Both the position numbers and the translations under genes were made by a program. From contig CACYCD010000331.1 in assembly GCA_902772755.1 (NCBI GenBank), positions 1 to 6,730 of the forward strand: a stretch of DNA of 6,730 nt, written 5' to 3'. Below the pieces are notes generated by a model, which saw nothing but the letters and a program-made list of their open reading frames with translations, did not search any database and was not told the origin of the DNA. This document shows positions 1-6,612 of this stretch, one piece after another (position 1 is the first letter of the stretch; the number at the start of each line of letters is the position of its first letter). Origin of the DNA: an uncultured Ruminococcus sp. (GTDB lineage Bacteria; Bacillota; Clostridia; Oscillospirales; Acutalibacteraceae).

Positions 1-3000
1 CCGTTAAGAATACAGCTACTGAGATCAGCAACCTCACTGTTACCGAGAAGGAAGGCGTATTCACAGGTAAGTGGGATAATAACGAGGAAGCCGAGGGCTA
101 CTATATATATAGAAAGACAAATCTTGACAAGGATTTTGTATTTATAGATTGCTGTCCTGCCGATAAAAACAGCTTTGAGGACGGAAAGTATTCTTCTTCC
201 GCAACCGAAGTATGCTATAAGGTCGTGCTGTTTGACACAGTAGGAAACTCTCAGGAGGCTGTGACCGAATACTATACTATCCCGGGAGATGTACCGCCTG
301 TAGCGGTCATCAACTGCCCTGCAAAGGTTCAGGTGAACACTGATTATGTTTTCAGTGCCGAAGGCTCAACCGATGACAGAGGAATAGCAGAGTACAGTAT
401 GACATTTGGTGACGGCAGCAGTACAACAGGAAGCTCTGCGGTTCACAGATATACCTCGGTCGGAGTATTTACAGTTACTCTGACAGTTACGGATACAGAC
501 GGAAATCAGAATACTACCACAAAGGATGTAACTGTTTCCGATAAAAACTCTTTCGGAAAGATCAAGGTTACAGTTCAGGACGACCAGGGTTCAAGAATGG
601 CAAATACCCCTGTTTATCTTGATCTCGGAGAACAGGGCGAAGTAAAGACAAATACCGATGGAAGCGGTGTTGCAGTGTTTGATGCAACTCTCGGTTCACA
701 CACCGTAGCATCATATAAAGCCGATTATCTCCCTGTAAGGTCAAGTGTTATCGCCCTCAACGGAACCGAAACAAAGGAAACACTTGTACTTGTAAAACAG
801 CCGATCGTCACAGGTGAATTTGAGATCCACAGAATGAATCTCCACGAGATCAAAGCAGCAGGTATTGATATCAATGCAGCAGAAAATCAGAATGTTGTAA
901 AAATCAATGTCAGACTCAACTATTCCGGCAAACCTCAGACGGCTCAGTTCTATTGGAACGGAATCAGAACGATAGGTCAGTCCAAGATCAGGGTCTATGA
1001 CCCCGCAGGAAGAGCCAGAGTGCTTACCCCCCATATCTTTGGCTGGGGACCCGGCTGGGGTACAGGAACAGGAAGCGGTGGCTCCGAACCAAAGTATCAG
1101 GTAGCATACATTGATGTTCCGGTTGAAATGTCTGTACTCAAGGAATTTTTTGATGTCAAGCTCCACATTCTCAACAACGCTTCTCCCGAATTTTCAATTT
1201 CGGAAAGCCATGTTACCCTGAATGTTCCCGAAGGACTTACAATTATGCAGACCACTGCGGAGGATGCAGAAAAATCCGCTGTAGCCTATATCGATAAGAT
1301 CAAGGGTCAGGAGCAAAAGACATTACGCTGGATACTCCGAGGCGACAAAGCAGGCAGCTATGATATTTCTGCGGACTATATGGGCGTTCTTGATGAGTTT
1401 AATGAACCCGTTACCGCAAAATTTGAAGCCGCCGAACCCATCACAGTCTACGGTGCAACCAGTCTGAGCGTAAATATTGAAACAGAAGAAGAAACCGAAG
1501 GTACACGTATTTTCTACAATATAGTTGTCACCAACGACGGTTCTGTTCCATACTATAACTTCCAATGGAGATCCGGAAAAACTGCCTTTGCTAAGGAGTT
1601 TATAGATATTAACGGCTTGCGTCACCCAATGATAAGGGATATTGACATTTTGCTGCCAAATGAAAGTGTAGTATATCACTACAAATCAATGCTCACAATT
1701 GAAGGTACGGATACCACTGAATATGAACACTACCGTTATGTAAACAGGGTTATTGAGGATACCAAAAACAGCGGCGTATCCGTGTCAGTATCTACAGAGC
1801 CGACAGAGTACTTTACAGACTTTATCAAGGACTATGCTCCGTCAAACGCAGATGGATTTAAATTTATCGTTCAGGATAAGGAAAGCAATCCTCTGAGCGG
1901 TGCAAAGATCACAATTGATGACAGTAAGGTCTATACTACAGATGCCAATGGTGAAGCCAATATTGATGTTCCGAGAGATGCATCAGCTCGTGTTACTATC
2001 GAAAAGGACGGATACCATACCTATAAAAAATCCTACTATAACAGATATTGCATAGGCTCAGAGGATACTATCCGACTGTTCCCCGATAATGAGAAGAGCT
2101 TTGTTTCTCAGGTTATCGTAAATGAATGTGATATACTTGTTAAAGAAAAGCCGATAGATATGATGAACAAGTATGACTATACCTTCAGTATAGATGCATT
2201 CGGCGAGGGCATCAAATCGGTAGATATTTCACAAGACAAAGAAAATCCGCTGGAAGCTATTGAAAGTACTTCTTTTGAGGAAACCTACATAAAAACCTAT
2301 CACCCCTCTCAGTTTAAAATGTACAGCTCCATCTATGTACTTGTAACCTTTGAAGATGATCAGATAGATGAACCTGTTAAAACTATGGCAAGGGTAGTGG
2401 ACAGCCGTAAATTTGACAAGTTCTCTGAATTTGAATTTAATCTTCATGATGGTATGGAGTTTACACTGCCCGAAAATATTCCCGTTGTCGGTGGAAAATC
2501 AGTCGAATTGGGTTGGGGAGATACCAAAATTGCAGAGCCTTTCCAGGAATCTTTTCTGCCGATTTCCGTTAAGGTCGTTGACGGCGAATTATTCGTCGGT
2601 ATAAATCTCTCAAAAGGTTCTGAAGATGGAGAAAATGACAAACTGGCAAACAAGTACCTTGCTCTTATTCAGAAAAAAACACATAAAAGAATTTCACAAC
2701 CCATACGAAAAGCCGCAAATAAATTTGTCGGCGGATTAGACGCTGAGGTGTCAATAGCAGGTTATATGGTATTCGGGATTGATGAATTTGGTGTAATACG
2801 TATGACAGGTTCATCTGTGTTTGCGAAAGCAGAAATTAGTGGCGAATGGTCAAAAACTTATCCCACTCCGATATATGTGCCTGTTACCGTAACGGTAGAA
2901 GCATCAGGCGGTACTGAATTTGAGATACACTTCCGTGCTGATGAAGAAACAAAGCAATGGGTAATGAGAAATCTTGCTTTGGCATTCTCGGCAGAATTGG

Positions 3001-5294
3001 GACTCAGAGCAGGTATCGGTATTGAGGTTGCCAGCTTGGGTATCTATGGCAGTCTCGGTCTTGAGATCAAGCTTGAACATAATGAGGACTATCCCTTCGG
3101 TTTGAGTGAGATTACAATGAGCGGTGAAGCAGGGTTCTATTTGAAAGTCTTTGACTTTGACGGTAAGATAGCCATAACAGAGGGTGAGTGGCCACTATAC
3201 AATAGAGAGCAGAATGATCTTGATCACAAGATAGATGATCTGCCCTCGGCTGCTTCAATATATGAGTGGCTCTCCTGTGCTGATAACTTCACTTATGCTC
3301 CGCTTGATACTACATTTGCCTACCAGCCGTGGAACGGTGAAAGCACAGCAAAGAATAATTCCGTAAATCTCTATAACAGAGTAAACACCGATGCACAGCC
3401 AAAGCTCATCACAAGCGGAGAAACCTCTGTACTTGTATTCAAGGGTGTTGATAAGGATGCAAAAATCTCAGCCAACGCTTCAGCACTTTACTACTCGGTA
3501 TATAATAAGAATACAAAGACCTGGAGTGATCCGGTTAAGCTTGACAAAAACCATCAGTCAGATTATTCTTACATTCTTAAAGAGATCAACGGTGAAATTT
3601 ACCTTGCATACAGTCAGAGCAATCAGGAATATGAAGATAACCCCGCAAGCATCAATGAAGCCGCTAAGAACTCTGATGTTTATGTTACAAGGTTCAACAA
3701 AATTTCCGACAAATTCATAACACCGGTTTGTGTTACAGACGAAGATAACTATGACAATGCGGTTGCTCTCACTGAGCTTAACGGCAGTCCGGCAGTGGTA
3801 TTTGTCAATAATTCCGACAACAGTCCGTTTATGTTCGGCTCAAACAACACCATTAAGTACAGCAAGCTCGATGGCGAAAGCTGGACAGCACCCGTAACAG
3901 CAGAAAGCAATGTTTCCGATATCCTTGCTATAGATGCAGGTATGATCTCAGCTGACAGCTATATTGGTTATGTTTGTGCAAATGACGGCAATCTTGAGGA
4001 TGTAAACAACAGAACGATCAGTGTTATAAATATTTCAAAAGAGAATAAAAAATCCGAGCTTGCAAATGATGTATACTCCGGCAATATTCAGTTTGCAAAG
4101 TTAAACGGAAACAATGTGATTCTCTGGAGCGAAAACGATAACATTAACCAAGCTGCGGATTCAACCTTGAAGGCTGAAACACTTATAGAAAAATCAAACA
4201 CAGAAGCACTGTCAAACTTTAACCTCGTCACATCGGAAAACGGCGATGCTGCAATTGTTTTTGAAGCAGCCAACGAGAAAAACGGCAGGAGTATACTCGC
4301 TTACTACCTTGACTCCACCACAGGAAAATTCGGTCTGCCTGTTGAAATTGTCAGCTCATCTAATTATGCAGAACAGTCGAGTGCTGCATTTGTTGATAAT
4401 CAGCTCAATGTGGTTTATGTCGATTCATCTGTCAACATAGATCAGGACGTCAATATCAACAGTACGCTCAATCTTGACAAGATCGCACCTGCCTCTGCAA
4501 TTGCAATCGACAATGTGATCGTCAACGATGACCACGTGATAGCAGGCGAAGATGTAAGTGTATCAGTTGTGCTTAACAACATCAGTGATACTCAGCAGAA
4601 GAATTTCAAATTTGAGGTTGTCAACAGTGCAGGTACAGTTTTGGGCGAAGCAGAATTTGAAGATACGCTTCAGTCAGGTGAATTGAAGAGCTTTGACATT
4701 ACATTTAAAGCTCCCTATGTTATGTACGATTCCGATATAACTGTACGTGTCACAGACAGCGAGTATAATGAGGCTGAATATTCCTTTGGACTGACAGATT
4801 GTGATCTAACGGTTTCAGCAGAACACGTTGTATACACAGGTTCCGATTATGCAGAGGTCACCATAACCAACTACGACAGCTTTGCCTCAGCAGGTGAACT
4901 GCAGATTTTAAACAATAGCGGAGAAGCTATCTACACAAAGAAGTTTATGCCTGTCGGATACAACGAATACGTAACTATCAAGGTGAATGATATTCCAAAA
5001 TATGCAAATTATGAGGGTATGGTCACCTTTAACGTAGTTGCCTACGGCGATGACAGCAACTTGATCAATAACACTTATGTTCTTTATGTAGGTGAGAAGG
5101 ATCAAATCGTTCCGGGCGATGCCAATATGGATGGTGTTCTTGATATTTCGGATGCTGCTTTGATCCAGAAGTACACTGTTAAGAAAGAAGTACTTTCGGA
5201 TCAGGCGTTGAAAGCAGCTGACTTCAACCATGACAAGGTAGTCAACATCAAGGATGTTACTGCAATACAAAAAGCTATAGCAGGCATAGTATAA
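1..5294 (+). CDS. giant secreted multidomain protein ending in a type I dockerin (5' end outside window)
   Basis: The frame is open from the left edge (first full codon at 3) to TAA at 5292-5294, 1763 codons, so the true start and signal peptide lie upstream. Modules by window residue: 1-93 fibronectin-III-like (GYYIYRK, then a strand with CYKVVLFD); 95-180 PKD (FGDG core, HRYTSVGVFTVTLTVTD); 185-256 carboxypeptidase-regulatory-like; 269-616 unassigned beta-rich block with RWILRGDKAGSYDISADY; 617-680 second carboxypeptidase-regulatory-like fold (NPLSGAKITI, TTDANGEA, KDGYHTYKK); 910-1065 amphipathic beta strands; 1131-1478 six propeller-like repeats; 1495-1699 two CARDB/Ig-like modules; 1702-1763 dockerin. 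By family knowledge the dockerin binds a cohesin on a scaffoldin outside the cell. I infer an adhesive or structural role, because no glycosidase, peptidase or other catalytic signature is recognisable here; a catalytic module could lie upstream. No sortase motif or C-terminal membrane segment is present. The reading frame is certain, the middle module names less so. Confidence 0.93.
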   Translation, partial: VKNTATEISNLTVTEKEGVFTGKWDNNEEAEGYYIYRKTNLDKDFVFIDCCPADKNSFEDGKYSSSATEVCYKVVLFDTVGNSQEAVTEYYTIPGDVPPVAVINCPAKVQVNTDYVFSAEGSTDDRGIAEYSMTFGDGSSTTGSSAVHRYTSVGVFTVTLTVTDTDGNQNTTTKDVTVSDKNSFGKIKVTVQDDQGSRMANTPVYLDLGEQGEVKTNTDGSGVAVFDATLGSHTVASYKADYLPVRSSVIALNGTETKETLVLVKQPIVTGEFEIHRMNLHEIKAAGIDINAAENQNVVKINVRLNYSGKPQTAQFYWNGIRTIGQSKIRVYDPAGRARVLTPHIFGWGPGWGTGTGSGGSEPKYQVAYIDVPVEMSVLKEFFDVKLHILNNASPEFSISESHVTLNVPEGLTIMQTTAEDAEKSAVAYIDKIKGQEQKTLRWILRGDKAGSYDISADYMGVLDEFNEPVTAKFEAAEPITVYGATSLSVNIETEEETEGTRIFYNIVVTNDGSVPYYNFQWRSGKTAFAKEFIDINGLRHPMIRDIDILLPNESVVYHYKSMLTIEGTDTTEYEHYRYVNRVIEDTKNSGVSVSVSTEPTEYFTDFIKDYAPSNADGFKFIVQDKESNPLSGAKITIDDSKVYTTDANGEANIDVPRDASARVTIEKDGYHTYKKSYYNRYCIGSEDTIRLFPDNEKSFVSQVIVNECDILVKEKPIDMMNKYDYTFSIDAFGEGIKSVDISQDKENPLEAIESTSFEETYIKTYHPSQFKMYSSIYVLVTFEDDQIDEPVKTMARVVDSRKFDKFSEFEFNLHDGMEFTLPENIPVVGGKSVELGWGDTKIAEPFQESFLPISVKVVDGELFVGINLSKGSEDGENDKLANKYLALIQKKTHKRISQPIRKAANKFVGGLDAEVSIAGYMVFGIDEFGVIRMTGSSVFAKAEISGEWSKTYPTPIYVPVTVTVEASGGTEFEIHFRADEETKQWVMRNLALAFSAELGLRAGIGIEVASLGIYGSLGLEIKLEHNEDYPFGLSEITMSGEAGFYLKVFDFDGKIAITEGEWPLYNREQNDLDHKIDDLPSAASIYEWLSCADNFTYAPLDTTFAYQPWNGESTAKNNSVNLYNRVNTDAQPKLITSGETSVLVFKGVDKDAKISANASALYYSVYNKNTKTWSDPVKLDKNHQSDYSYILKEINGEIYLAYSQSNQEYEDNPASINEAAKNSDVYVTRFNKISDKFITPVCVTDEDNYDNAVALTELNGSPAVVFVNNSDNSPFMFGSNNTIKYSKLDGESWTAPVTAESNVSDILAIDAGMISADSYIGYVCANDGNLEDVNNRTISVINISKENKKSELANDVYSGNIQFAKLNGNNVILWSENDNINQAADSTLKAETLIEKSNTEALSNFNLVTSENGDAAIVFEAANEKNGRSILAYYLDSTTGKFGLPVEIVSSSNYAEQSSAAFVDNQLNVVYVDSSVNIDQDVNINSTLNLDKIAPASAIAIDNVIVNDDHVIAGEDVSVSVVLNNISDTQQKNFKFEVVNSAGTVLGEAEFEDTLQSGELKSFDITFKAPYVMYDSDITVRVTDSEYNEAEYSFGLTDCDLTVSAEHVVYTGSDYAEVTITNYDSFASAGELQILNNSGEAIYTKKFMPVGYNEYVTIKVNDIPKYANYEGMVTFNVVAYGDDSNLINNTYVLYVGEKDQIVPGDANMDGVLDISDAALIQKYTVKKEVLSDQALKAADFNHDKVVNIKDVTAIQKAIAGIV
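3393..4431 (+). other. six-repeat beta-propeller-like region within the dockerin protein
   Basis: Six consecutive segments of about 40-70 residues share a pattern: a strand like 'YYSVYN' or 'IKYSKLD', a turn, a W or F followed by 'xxPV', a variable strand, then 'NG' and a hydrophobic strand such as IYLAYS, PAVVFVNN, YIGYVCAN, VILWSEN, AAIVFEAAN or NVVYVDSS. Approximate repeats are 3393-3614, 3672-3812, 3846-3986, 4011-4139, 4164-4277 and 4284-4431. The pattern fits a six-bladed propeller of the sialidase-like type, but there are no Asp boxes (SxDxGxxW) and no evident catalytic residues, so binding is more likely than hydrolysis. Assignment is by eye. Confidence 0.5.
5106..5291 (+). other. type I dockerin module, C-terminus of the giant protein
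   Basis: Two duplicated calcium-binding loop-helix segments. Loop 1 is GDANMDGVLDISD, with D, N, D, D, D at loop positions 1, 3, 5, 9, 12 (codons at 5118, 5124, 5130, 5142, 5151), followed by helix AALIQKY. Loop 2 is DFNHDKVVNIKD, with D, N, D, N, D at the same positions (codons at 5220, 5226, 5232, 5244, 5253), followed by helix VTAIQKA. Loop 2 has K where G is usual at position 6. The putative cohesin-contact residues at positions 10-11 are IS in the first loop and IK in the second. The module ends three residues before the stop. Confidence 0.93.
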
Positions 5295-5303
5295 AAACTG
5301 CAC

Positions 5304-5356
5304 AGCAGGCGTTTTTCCCAAGTTGGTAAAACGCCTGCTTGGTTTTGCATTTTTTT
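5304..5356 (+). terminator. rho-independent terminator of the dockerin-protein gene
   Basis: A perfect 12-bp stem, AGCAGGCGTTTT (5304-5315) with AAAACGCCTGCT (5328-5339), encloses a 12-nt loop. It is followed by T-rich sequence with runs at 5343-5346 and 5350-5356. It lies 9 nt after the stop codon and separates the giant gene from the nucleotidase gene. Confidence 0.9.
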
Positions 5357-5357
5357 A

Positions 5358-5386
5358 TTGCATTTTGTCTTATTTTCTGGTATCAT
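5358..5386 (+). promoter_or_regulatory. candidate sigma-A promoter for the NT5C-type nucleotidase gene
   Basis: TTGCAT (5358-5363) and TATCAT (5381-5386) are separated by 17 nt. Transcription would begin near 5393, only about 11 nt before the ATG, almost at the ribosome binding site. The spacing is ideal and a strong terminator lies just upstream, so the gene needs its own promoter. The hexamers are imperfect in AT-rich sequence, so confidence is moderate. Confidence 0.5.
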
Positions 5387-5403
5387 TTATACAGGTGATA
5401 AGT

Positions 5404-6024
5404 ATGAATATTGGCATAGATATTGACGGTGTGCTTGTTGATATGGGGAAATTCCTGATGGATTACGGCACAAAATATTTTTATGAGAAATATAACCTCA
5501 GCATCGTAAACCCCTGTGCATATACTGTGGAGGAGGTATTTGGCTGTACTCAAAAGCAGGGCAGGAGATTTTGGCGTGATTACGGCTGGAAATACTGGAT
5601 ACTCCAGCCCTGTATGCACAACAGCAGCAAGATCATCTCACACCTGTATAAGGAGGGTCACAAGGTCTACATTATAACCAGCAGGGTATTTACTGCTGAC
5701 AGGGGCGTGCTTCCCTCGATTTCAAGGGGACTGCTGAAATACTGGCTGAAAAAGAACAAAATCAAATATGAGGAAATCACCTACTGTGCCGAGGAAAACA
5801 GTGCCAAGGATAAGCTTGAAGCCTGCTTTGAATATGACATTCGGGTGATGGTCGATGATACTCCCAAAAATCTTCAGCTGTTGAAGGACAGACTTTATAC
5901 TATCTGCTTTACCGCTCCTTGGAATATGAGTGTATCCGATGAAAATATCCACAGAGCCGATAATTGGGAAGAGGTGTACAAGCTCATATCTGCTTATTCG
6001 GCAACATATACTGAATACGACTGA
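5404..6024 (+). CDS. HAD-superfamily 5'-nucleotidase, NT5C type (cytosolic)
   Basis: Encodes 206 residues. HAD motif I is DIDGVLVD at residues 6-13, with predicted nucleophile D6 and acid/base D8. Motif II is IITSR (T92, S93), the motif III lysine is K135 or K137 in SAKDKLE, and motif IV is VDDTPKN with D151 and D152. A closing FTAPWN segment (169-174) matches the usual end of this family. A helical cap-like insertion lies between motifs I and II (about 15-75), which is typical of C1-cap HAD phosphatases. By family, such enzymes dephosphorylate (deoxy)nucleoside monophosphates with Mg2+, but many bacterial members are uncharacterised and may act on other small phosphate esters. The start at 5404 is chosen because AGGTGA (5393-5398) sits 5 nt upstream; a longer in-frame start at 5323 would fall inside the terminator hairpin. 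It looks monocistronic. No clear terminator is seen after the stop. Confidence 0.88.
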   Translation: MNIGIDIDGVLVDMGKFLMDYGTKYFYEKYNLSIVNPCAYTVEEVFGCTQKQGRRFWRDYGWKYWILQPCMHNSSKIISHLYKEGHKVYIITSRVFTADRGVLPSISRGLLKYWLKKNKIKYEEITYCAEENSAKDKLEACFEYDIRVMVDDTPKNLQLLKDRLYTICFTAPWNMSVSDENIHRADNWEEVYKLISAYSATYTEYD

Positions 6025-6055
6025 TCGACTTATATTTCTGAAAAATAATTCCTTG

Positions 6056-6093
6056 ATTACAAAAATATAACAAAAATATTGGCTATTTGTAAT
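6056..6093. repeat. AT-rich inverted and direct short repeats in the spacer before the XRE gene
   Basis: ATTACAAA (6056-6063) is mirrored by TTTGTAAT (6086-6093), an 8-bp inverted repeat with a 22-nt gap. Inside and overlapping it, ACAAAAATAT occurs twice (6059-6068 and 6070-6079), 11 nt apart or about one helical turn. A related AAAAATAT occurs at about 6122. It could be an operator-like site or simply low-complexity AT-rich DNA; sequence alone does not decide. The rest of 6025-6141 shows no gene and no clear terminator. Confidence 0.35.
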
Positions 6094-6141
6094 GCAATAC
6101 GCTGAAATGTTACCTAATTTTAAAAATATTTACAAAACCAC

Positions 6142-6170
6142 TTGTTTTTTTTCTTTTGTAGTATTATAAT
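6142..6170 (+). promoter_or_regulatory. sigma-A promoter for the XRE regulator gene
   Basis: TTGTTT (6142-6147) and a perfect TATAAT (6165-6170) are separated by 17 nt. The predicted transcript start is near 6177, giving a leader of about 49 nt before the ATG at 6226. The surroundings are AT-rich, with a T-run in the spacer. Confidence 0.75.
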
Positions 6171-6225
6171 ATGAGCATAAAATTTGTTATAAAGAATTAT
6201 CTAAAAGAAATTGGGGAGTTAGATC

Positions 6226-6477
6226 ATGAGATTAAGAAAACAGGAATTAGGTGACAGAAATCTTATCGGTGCAAGGGTAGAAGCCGCCCGCAAAAAAAAG
6301 GGTATGAAGCAAAAGGAGCTACTGGCTCAGCTTCAAGTCAACGGGGTTGATATGAACGCCTCCGGACTTTCAAAGCTAGAGGGTCAGATCCGCTACGTGA
6401 CCGACATTGAGCTTGTGGCACTCGCCGATATCCTTGAGATCCCTGTTGATGTTCTTCTCGGCAGACGTGAAAAATAA
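6226..6477 (+). CDS. small XRE/Cro-CI-family helix-turn-helix transcriptional regulator
   Basis: Encodes 83 residues and is essentially one DNA-binding domain with no effector or protease domain. The XRE fold runs from about residue 13 (IGARVEAARKKKGMKQKELL) through the recognition region (MNASGLSKLEGQIRYV) to the final helices (DIELVALADILEIPVDVLLG). The turn between the helix-2 and recognition-helix regions is a few residues longer (QVNGVDMNA) than in CI/Cro. This variant, followed by 'V.DIEL.ALA..L.I.VD.LLG', is common in Firmicutes chromosomal regulators. It probably acts as a dimeric DNA-binding repressor or activator; its target is unknown. GGGGAG (6213-6218) lies 7 nt before the ATG. 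It has its own promoter and terminator, so its transcript would be about 340 nt and monocistronic. No toxin or phage partner is visible next to it. Confidence 0.9.
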   Translation: MRLRKQELGDRNLIGARVEAARKKKGMKQKELLAQLQVNGVDMNASGLSKLEGQIRYVTDIELVALADILEIPVDVLLGRREK

Positions 6478-6491
6478 TCAGGGAAGCAACC

Positions 6492-6520
6492 AACGGCAAT
6501 CATCGGATTGCCGTTTTTTT
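6492..6520 (+). terminator. rho-independent terminator of the XRE gene
   Basis: A perfect 10-bp stem, AACGGCAATC (6492-6501) with GATTGCCGTT (6506-6515), has a 4-nt loop ATCG and is followed directly by a T-run to 6520. It begins 14 nt after the stop codon. Confidence 0.92.
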
Positions 6521-6534
6521 ACGAATTTGTATTG

Positions 6535-6574
6535 AGGGCACACTAAAACCACTCCGGTTTTTTAGAGATGCCCT
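6535..6574. repeat. imperfect hairpin abutting the murD-like promoter
   Basis: The outer arm AGGGCA (6535-6540) pairs with TGCCCT (6569-6574). The inner arm CTAAAACC (6543-6550) pairs with GGTTTTTTAG (6556-6565) with two bulged T, and the loop is ACTCC. The right outer arm ends on the first base of the -35 hexamer. It might be an operator, a second terminator in tandem with the one at 6492-6520, or a small dispersed palindrome. Confidence 0.5.
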
Positions 6575-6601
6575 TGAAAAATTTTTCTGATTTGATATAA
6601 T
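6574..6601 (+). promoter_or_regulatory. strong sigma-A promoter with extended -10 for the murD-like gene
   Basis: TTGAAA (6574-6579) and TATAAT (6596-6601) are separated by 16 nt, with TG at 6593-6594 giving an extended -10. Predicted start of transcription is near 6608, about 19 nt before the TTG start codon. Confidence 0.8.
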
Positions 6602-6612
6602 ATCCTTATAAA

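Noticed and set aside
225..227. GTG as start codon of the giant gene
   Set aside because: The same frame is open back to the left edge and encodes a fibronectin-III-like domain that GTG would cut; no ribosome binding site precedes it.
741..1166. Minus-strand open frames over the giant gene (also 1323-1679, 2229-2447, 2444-2653, 4088-4273, 4908-5321)
   Set aside because: All overlap an unmistakable modular protein on the + strand, have cysteine- and phenylalanine-rich unfamiliar translations, and show no ribosome binding or promoter context.
3391..3720. Plus-strand open frame in another phase (also 2413-2604 and 4246-4440)
   Set aside because: They lie fully inside the giant gene and their translations resemble no protein; they are shadows of its codon pattern.
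3393..4431. Catalytic sialidase or exo-glycosidase
   Set aside because: No Asp boxes and no arginine triad or other catalytic signature is apparent; the region has very few arginines.
5323..5403. N-terminal extension of the nucleotidase from TTG at 5323
   Set aside because: It lies in the loop and right arm of the terminator, lacks a ribosome binding site, and would put 27 extra residues before the DxDG motif that normally sits at the N-terminus.
6056..6093. CRISPR-like array or phage attachment site
   Set aside because: Only two 10-bp AT-rich copies with a 1-nt gap; no regular spacers, no integrase or tRNA nearby.
6226..6477. Antitoxin of a toxin-antitoxin pair
   Set aside because: The gene is flanked by its own promoter and terminator and no small partner gene lies on either side; the family variant is usual for chromosomal regulators.
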